64,000 bases of DNA from Peribacillus simplex. GTDB lineage: Bacteria > Bacillota > Bacilli > Bacillales > DSM-1321. Below the pieces are notes generated by a model, which saw nothing but the letters and a program-made list of their open reading frames with translations, made no database searches and had not been told where the DNA came from. Positions 60,795 through 64,000 of this stretch are shown one piece after another. Within the stretch, counting starts at the first letter, position 1; each line of letters starts with the position of its first letter. The stretch is from assembly GCF_001542915.1 (NCBI RefSeq), contig NZ_LNNH01000010.1, positions 243,039 through 307,038 on the forward strand, in the 5' to 3' direction. The translations under genes were made by a program, and so were the position numbers.

Positions 60795-60825
60795 AACGAA
60801 TACCTCCTGCCCTTTAATAATCCTC

Positions 60826-60853
60826 AAAAAAAACCTACCGCTAATCCGGTAGG
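60826..60853 (-). terminator. Terminator of the 49-aa protein gene
   Basis: CCTACCG (60853-60847) pairs with CGGTAGG (60840-60834), followed by eight U residues. The frameshifted gene begins only 30 bp later, so it depends on read-through or an unseen promoter. Confidence 0.75.
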
Positions 60854-60926
60854 CCTAATTTATATTTTTTAACCGGCGTCACTTCCGGTATTAATTTCAA
60901 CGTCCTTCTCACATCCCCCGCTAGAC

Positions 60927-61076
60927 TCAATTCAGGATAGCCAGGGTGATGAAGGCAATGCCAAATGTGCAGTACAGACCGAGGGTAAGGGGCTGGGGAT
61001 AAATGATGTAAACCATCATGCTAATGATCATCAGCAGGATACTGTAGGCATTGATTCTGTCTCTCCACATACTCAT
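60927..61076 (-). CDS. Hypothetical 49-aa two-helix membrane protein
   Basis: The ATG at 61076 follows AAAAGGAGTTGACCAAAG. The product (MSMWRDRINAYS start) has two hydrophobic helices (ILLMIISMMVYIIY and LGLYCTFGIAFITLAIL) joined by PQPLT. This resembles small YczI/DUF3953-type membrane proteins of Bacillus, a tentative similarity. It has a strong terminator and is probably expressed on its own. The 310 bp upstream to the next gene contain no clear promoter for it. Confidence 0.55.
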   Translation of the reverse strand: MSMWRDRINAYSILLMIISMMVYIIYPQPLTLGLYCTFGIAFITLAILN

Positions 61077-61387
61077 CTTTGGTCAACTCCTTTTGAATGC
61101 GTTTTGAACGCAGTACCATCCTCCCGGCCGCATTTGCGATGGGGTACCTGAATTAAACACTTCGCTGTTTCATTTTTCCGTTTGGCTTGCAGCGAATGAT
61201 GCTTTCCCGCTTCAACAACGTTTATTTACTGGGTGTGTCTTCGTGCCTAATTCTGATTTTTTTCATTTTTCGTTAGGATGTATGCGTCTGATAATTTATA
61301 ATTATAGGATTGCAACCACTAAATAGCCATGTAGCTAAAATGATAAGTCCATGAAAATATAGTAAATATTCAGACTTTTAAGGGGAT

Positions 61388-62089
61388 ATGAAGGAAATGT
61401 TCAATAAAACTTTCAAGGTAGTCCTGAGAACCTTGCATAAAGGTCAAACCGAGGAATTCGCCTATGTATATGAAGGGAAAAGTTTGTTGATTGGACGTGC
61501 AACCCAGCACTCGAAAGCTGATTTCAAGCTTTATAATGACTTCGTTTCCAGGGAACATTGCCGTATTTATCTGTTGGAAGGAAAGCTTTTCATCGAGGAT
61601 TTGGCGAGCAAGCACGGGACATCCGTGAACCAGATGCGATTGGTCCCTGGTCAGCCCTGCGCCATTGAACCGGGTGATGCCATTGCTTTAATTAATGGAT
61701 TGATTGAATTCATGATATCGATCGACAACGATTTAACACGTGATTTCACTCCGGTGAATCCAGATATGCACCGAACCGTGACCATCAATGAACATCTTCA
61801 GACCGTAACCATCAATGAAGAAGCACCCATTAAAATGCCCACGAAGGAATTCATTTGCTTTAAGCTGCTTCATGAGAACTTGGACAATCTCATTTCAAAG
61901 GAAATGATCGTCCAGCATGTTTGGCCCGAAAGAAATGGTGATCCTGAGCAAATTGTATCAGCTGAAGAAATCGCCTCCCTCCTCTACAGGGTGCGGAAGC
62001 GGATAAATGGCCACTTTGCCATTAAAGCCGTCATCCAAAAAGGATATTATATGGAATCGATACTCTCCATCAACCTCTCGGACCTCTAA
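61388..62089 (+). CDS. FHA-domain winged-helix transcriptional regulator
   Basis: This 233-aa protein has an N-terminal FHA phosphothreonine-binding domain (residues ~10-105: LLIGRATQ, FVSREHCRIYLLEG, LASKHGTSVN) and a C-terminal OmpR/PhoB-type winged helix (~150-230: MPTKEFICFKLL, SKEMIVQHVWPER, GYYMES). The two are joined by a linker with a repeated TVTINE. Such a fusion would read phosphorylation by a Ser/Thr kinase, as EmbR does with the reverse domain order. Start may be ATG 61388 or ATG 61397; AAGGGG is better spaced for the second. Monocistronic with a terminator; no kinase gene is nearby. Confidence 0.82.
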   Translation: MKEMFNKTFKVVLRTLHKGQTEEFAYVYEGKSLLIGRATQHSKADFKLYNDFVSREHCRIYLLEGKLFIEDLASKHGTSVNQMRLVPGQPCAIEPGDAIALINGLIEFMISIDNDLTRDFTPVNPDMHRTVTINEHLQTVTINEEAPIKMPTKEFICFKLLHENLDNLISKEMIVQHVWPERNGDPEQIVSAEEIASLLYRVRKRINGHFAIKAVIQKGYYMESILSINLSDL

Positions 62090-62110
62090 TGATTCAAGAA
62101 TCATGTAATG

Positions 62111-62144
62111 AAAAGCATCCATTCAATGGGTGCTTTTTATTTTA
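62111..62144 (+). terminator. Terminator of the FHA regulator gene
   Basis: AAAAGCATCCATT (62111-62123) pairs with AATGGGTGCTTTT (62125-62137), one G-U pair, followed by TATTTT. Confidence 0.75.
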
Positions 62145-62198
62145 AAGGAAATTTTCCCCTTTTATTGAATATATATTCTTAAAAAAGGAGGTGAGTAA

Positions 62199-62513
62199 GT
62201 GGAGGTTAAGAATAGAACGTTATATGTTTTAGAAATCATGGAAAATGGGGAACATCGTTCTTTTGATTATGAAACCGAAGATGAAGCCTATCATGCATTC
62301 GAGTTCCTTGTAAAGACATACAAGGATAACAGGATTATTGATAAAGGACCTGTCATTACCGCTGATACTATCACCCAATTGAGCATCAGCAAAACTGAAG
62401 TAGGTTCTTTACCAAAATGCGCAATCGCAAACTACTCGCCTTTTGAATGGTTCAAGGATATACATGAGGAAATTATGCTCTCGGCTAGAATATACCATGA
62501 AAATCAAAAATGA
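62199..62513 (+). CDS. Hypothetical 104-aa protein
   Basis: The GTG at 62199 follows AAAAAAGGAGGTGAGTAA, an excellent ribosome site. The product (MEVKNRTLYVLEIMENGEH) is soluble, acidic and without recognised motifs; the middle (DEAYHAFEFLVKTYKDN) looks helical. It is followed by a hairpin (GCATCCGC/GTGGATGC, 62526-62548) with a weak U-run. No function can be proposed. Alone between the FHA regulator and small membrane-protein genes. Confidence 0.6.
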   Translation: MEVKNRTLYVLEIMENGEHRSFDYETEDEAYHAFEFLVKTYKDNRIIDKGPVITADTITQLSISKTEVGSLPKCAIANYSPFEWFKDIHEEIMLSARIYHENQK

Positions 62514-62708
62514 TGACCAAGTCGGGCATCCGCTTATGTGGATGCTCTTGTATTGGAAGGAGATACATGTTGGGCAATGCCCCATTTTTTTGATCCCGCC
62601 ATTTAACCTAATGATTTTCAGGACATAAGAAAAAGGGCCGCACCCGCAGCTCCTGCTTATTATGGAGTGGACACAACCTTGAAAAAATCAGACCCTGTTT
62701 TGTATATT

Positions 62709-62906
62709 TCATGAGTTTAAACTGCCCTGTTTCTTATCTTTAAATAAGCGATAAAGGCCCCTGATGAGATAATGCAGAAAAAAGTAACCAAAAAGTATTA
62801 TGGAAGGCAGGGCATTGGTGTAGATATTCAAAAAAACCATACCAAAAACCAGAAAAAGCAAGGAAATCATAAAGTCAGATATATAACGTTCAATACTAGT
62901 CAACAT
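62709..62906 (-). CDS. Hypothetical small two-helix membrane protein
   Basis: About 65 aa with two hydrophobic helices (FMISLLFLVFGMVFLNIY and SIILFGYFFLHYLI) and a basic tail (RGLYRLFKDKKQG). AGAGGTGATG precedes the start, which could be either ATG at 62909/62906 or TTG at 62903. No family is recognised. The next small gene on the same strand (62961-63134) may be co-transcribed. Confidence 0.5.
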   Translation of the reverse strand: MLTSIERYISDFMISLLFLVFGMVFLNIYTNALPSIILFGYFFLHYLIRGLYRLFKDKKQGSLNS

Positions 62907-62960
62907 CATCACCTCTAACTTATTTTACCATTAGCCATTCTTATTGGAAATGCCTCCGAT

Positions 62961-63134
62961 TCAATCAATTACACGCTTTACTAAACGGATGATCATTTTT
63001 GGAATGAAAGTCAAGATAGTAAAAACCAATTCAGCTAAGATTGAATCGAGAATTTCATCCATTATGCCCTTGAAAAAACCTTTCTTTGCTTTTCTTTTCC
63101 CTCTTGCCACTTTTATATCCTCTTTATCTTTCAT
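62961..63134 (-). CDS. Hypothetical basic amphipathic small protein
   Basis: 57 aa from ATG 63134, or about 49 aa from a GTG at 63110 which has the better ribosome site (GAGGATATAAAA). The N-terminus is very basic (KVARGKRKAKKGFF), followed by FKGIMDEILDSILAELVFTI and a hydrophobic stretch ending IPKMIIRLVKRVID. The pattern is that of a membrane-surface-binding peptide. No family is recognised; the call rests on codon pattern and context only. Confidence 0.4.
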   Translation of the reverse strand: MKDKEDIKVARGKRKAKKGFFKGIMDEILDSILAELVFTILTFIPKMIIRLVKRVID

Positions 63135-63243
63135 GATTTACTAACGTACTGCCTCAATCATTCTGCCTTTTATTCTATAACAAAAAGAGCTGCTCGTCAC
63201 AGCCCTAACCTTTAAGTTTTACAGGAAATAATGGAGGGATATT

Positions 63244-64000
63244 TCACTTTTTCACATACATTTTATTCATAAAGGGTTCAACTGAAGAAATGGTTATATC
63301 CTGATAATAATAATGAACGATATCTTTATAACTCTTCCCCTCTTGAGCCAATCCGTTTGCCCCATATTGGCTCATGCCTACACCGTGGCCATTACCTTTC
63401 GTGTAAATAATAACCTCACTGCCCTCTCTTTTAATCGTGAAATCGGATGATTGGAGTTTCAGCTTATCCCTGATGGTTTTCCCACTATATCTCTTGTCAT
63501 TAATTTCGATAAGCTTTATGCGATTCCCAGTTGATTTTGAAATAACCTTACCGATATTGACATCATTATTCAATTTAATTCCCAGCAGCTCTTCAAATTT
63601 GGATACTTGAATTGCCGTTTGGTATTGGAACTTTGGAGATTTGATGTCCCAGGGACTTTCAACGCTTTTTAGATATGGGGTTTCATTCCCCCAGTAATCC
63701 TCGGAATTCTCCGTATATCCATTGCTGGTCGAAAAGAAAGATGCATCGATTGGTTTCTCATCAAAGGTTATAATTTGACCTTTTGTGGCATCGACCGCTT
63801 TTTGAACTTTAGAAATATTTGATTGATAATCCTTTCCCCATTCATTAGCTAGCTCTTTCTTGTTTTTAAAGACTTGGTGGTATTGAATATTATCGGTGAT
63901 ATCCGTACCGTCCGGTAAATTAATTTTCGAATCGGAAATCATCTGTTGAACTAAAAAAGTTCTAGCAGCTAATGATTGAGCCTTTAATGCTTCCATTTCA
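63244..64000 (-). CDS. SpoIID/LytB domain protein, partial at the window edge
   Basis: At least 250 residues; the frame runs off the right edge of the window, so the N-terminus is missing. The SpoIID core is visible: MEALKAQSLAARTFLVQQM, then ASFFSTSNGYTENSEDYWGNETPYLKSVESPWD, and the end GNGHGVGMSQYGANGLAQEG followed by YKDIVHYYYQDI. SpoIID is a lytic transglycosylase acting on denuded glycans during engulfment, and related proteins modify amidase action. This could be spoIID itself or a paralog; the length of the missing part would help decide. It supports a spore-forming host. Confidence 0.88.
   Translation of the reverse strand, partial: EMEALKAQSLAARTFLVQQMISDSKINLPDGTDITDNIQYHQVFKNKKELANEWGKDYQSNISKVQKAVDATKGQIITFDEKPIDASFFSTSNGYTENSEDYWGNETPYLKSVESPWDIKSPKFQYQTAIQVSKFEELLGIKLNNDVNIGKVISKSTGNRIKLIEINDKRYSGKTIRDKLKLQSSDFTIKREGSEVIIYTKGNGHGVGMSQYGANGLAQEGKSYKDIVHYYYQDITISSVEPFMNKMYVKK

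Noticed and set aside
62562..62590. Eight-codon ORF with AAGGAG upstream and a GGGC/GCCC hairpin plus U-run
   Set aside because: Too short and with no regulated gene downstream on that strand; could be chance or part of a terminator.

Overview
The window reads as chromosomal DNA of a spore-forming Bacillaceae (Bacillus/Peribacillus-like). The reasons are strong AGGAGG ribosome binding sites, frequent TTG/GTG starts, U-rich intrinsic terminators, a CcpA-type cre site, a SpoIID/LytB-domain gene at the right edge and a heterocycloanthracin-type bacteriocin precursor. I saw no rRNA, tRNA, CRISPR array, phage or insertion sequence.

Layout. (1) 0-5.4 kb: DUF1540 mini-protein, CstA-type pyruvate/peptide transporter with its LytS/LytR-type two-component system, and two 55-aa membrane proteins. 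(2) 5.6-8.6 kb: a MutS2-like ATPase without the Smr nuclease domain, behind a ~370-nt leader with a 7-codon upstream ORF and stacked terminators, plus a 50-aa membrane peptide. (3) 8.7-15.7 kb: a tight six-gene operon with a Pot-type ABC importer, nucleoside hydrolase and adenine deaminase (purine nucleoside salvage), plus a DUF2294-like gene. (4) 16-18.4 kb: PTS EIICB and NanE under a cre-containing promoter. (5) 18.5-26.2 kb: a poorly characterised operon (M29-like peptidase, AroM, DUF1177, DUF917, OPT transporter, Asp/Glu racemase-like) next to a PucR regulator. (6) 26.4-29.5 kb: aspartase and an RpiR regulator. (7) 29.5-35.5 kb: a thiazole/oxazole-modified peptide (TOMM) cluster with precursor, E1-like protein, fused YcaO cyclodehydratase and SagB-type dehydrogenase. 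(8) 35.6-54.9 kb: an NCS2 nucleobase permease and a large heterocycle-catabolic island. The island has five amidohydrolases, two solute-binding lipoproteins, one oligopeptide-type ABC transporter, a YesN-type two-component system and an SSS-family membrane protein. Three promoters in it share one architecture (AGTAAA, 15 bp, AGTAAA, 31 bp, TATAAT). (9) 55-64 kb: a Big-2 repeat surface protein broken by an in-frame TGA, VOC/MarR pair, SelO AMPylator, a frameshifted lipid-anchored-like small protein, an FHA-winged-helix regulator, small membrane proteins and a partial SpoIID-like gene.

The common theme is scavenging of nitrogen heterocycles and small peptides: purine nucleosides, nucleobases, amino-heterocycles processed by deaminases, and perhaps hydantoin-like compounds. 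The best candidates for new biology are the attenuator-controlled MutS2 paralog, the 37-55 kb amidohydrolase island with its shared promoter code and transporter-like putative sensor, the OPT/DUF917/DUF1177 operon, and the self-contained TOMM locus without a visible exporter.
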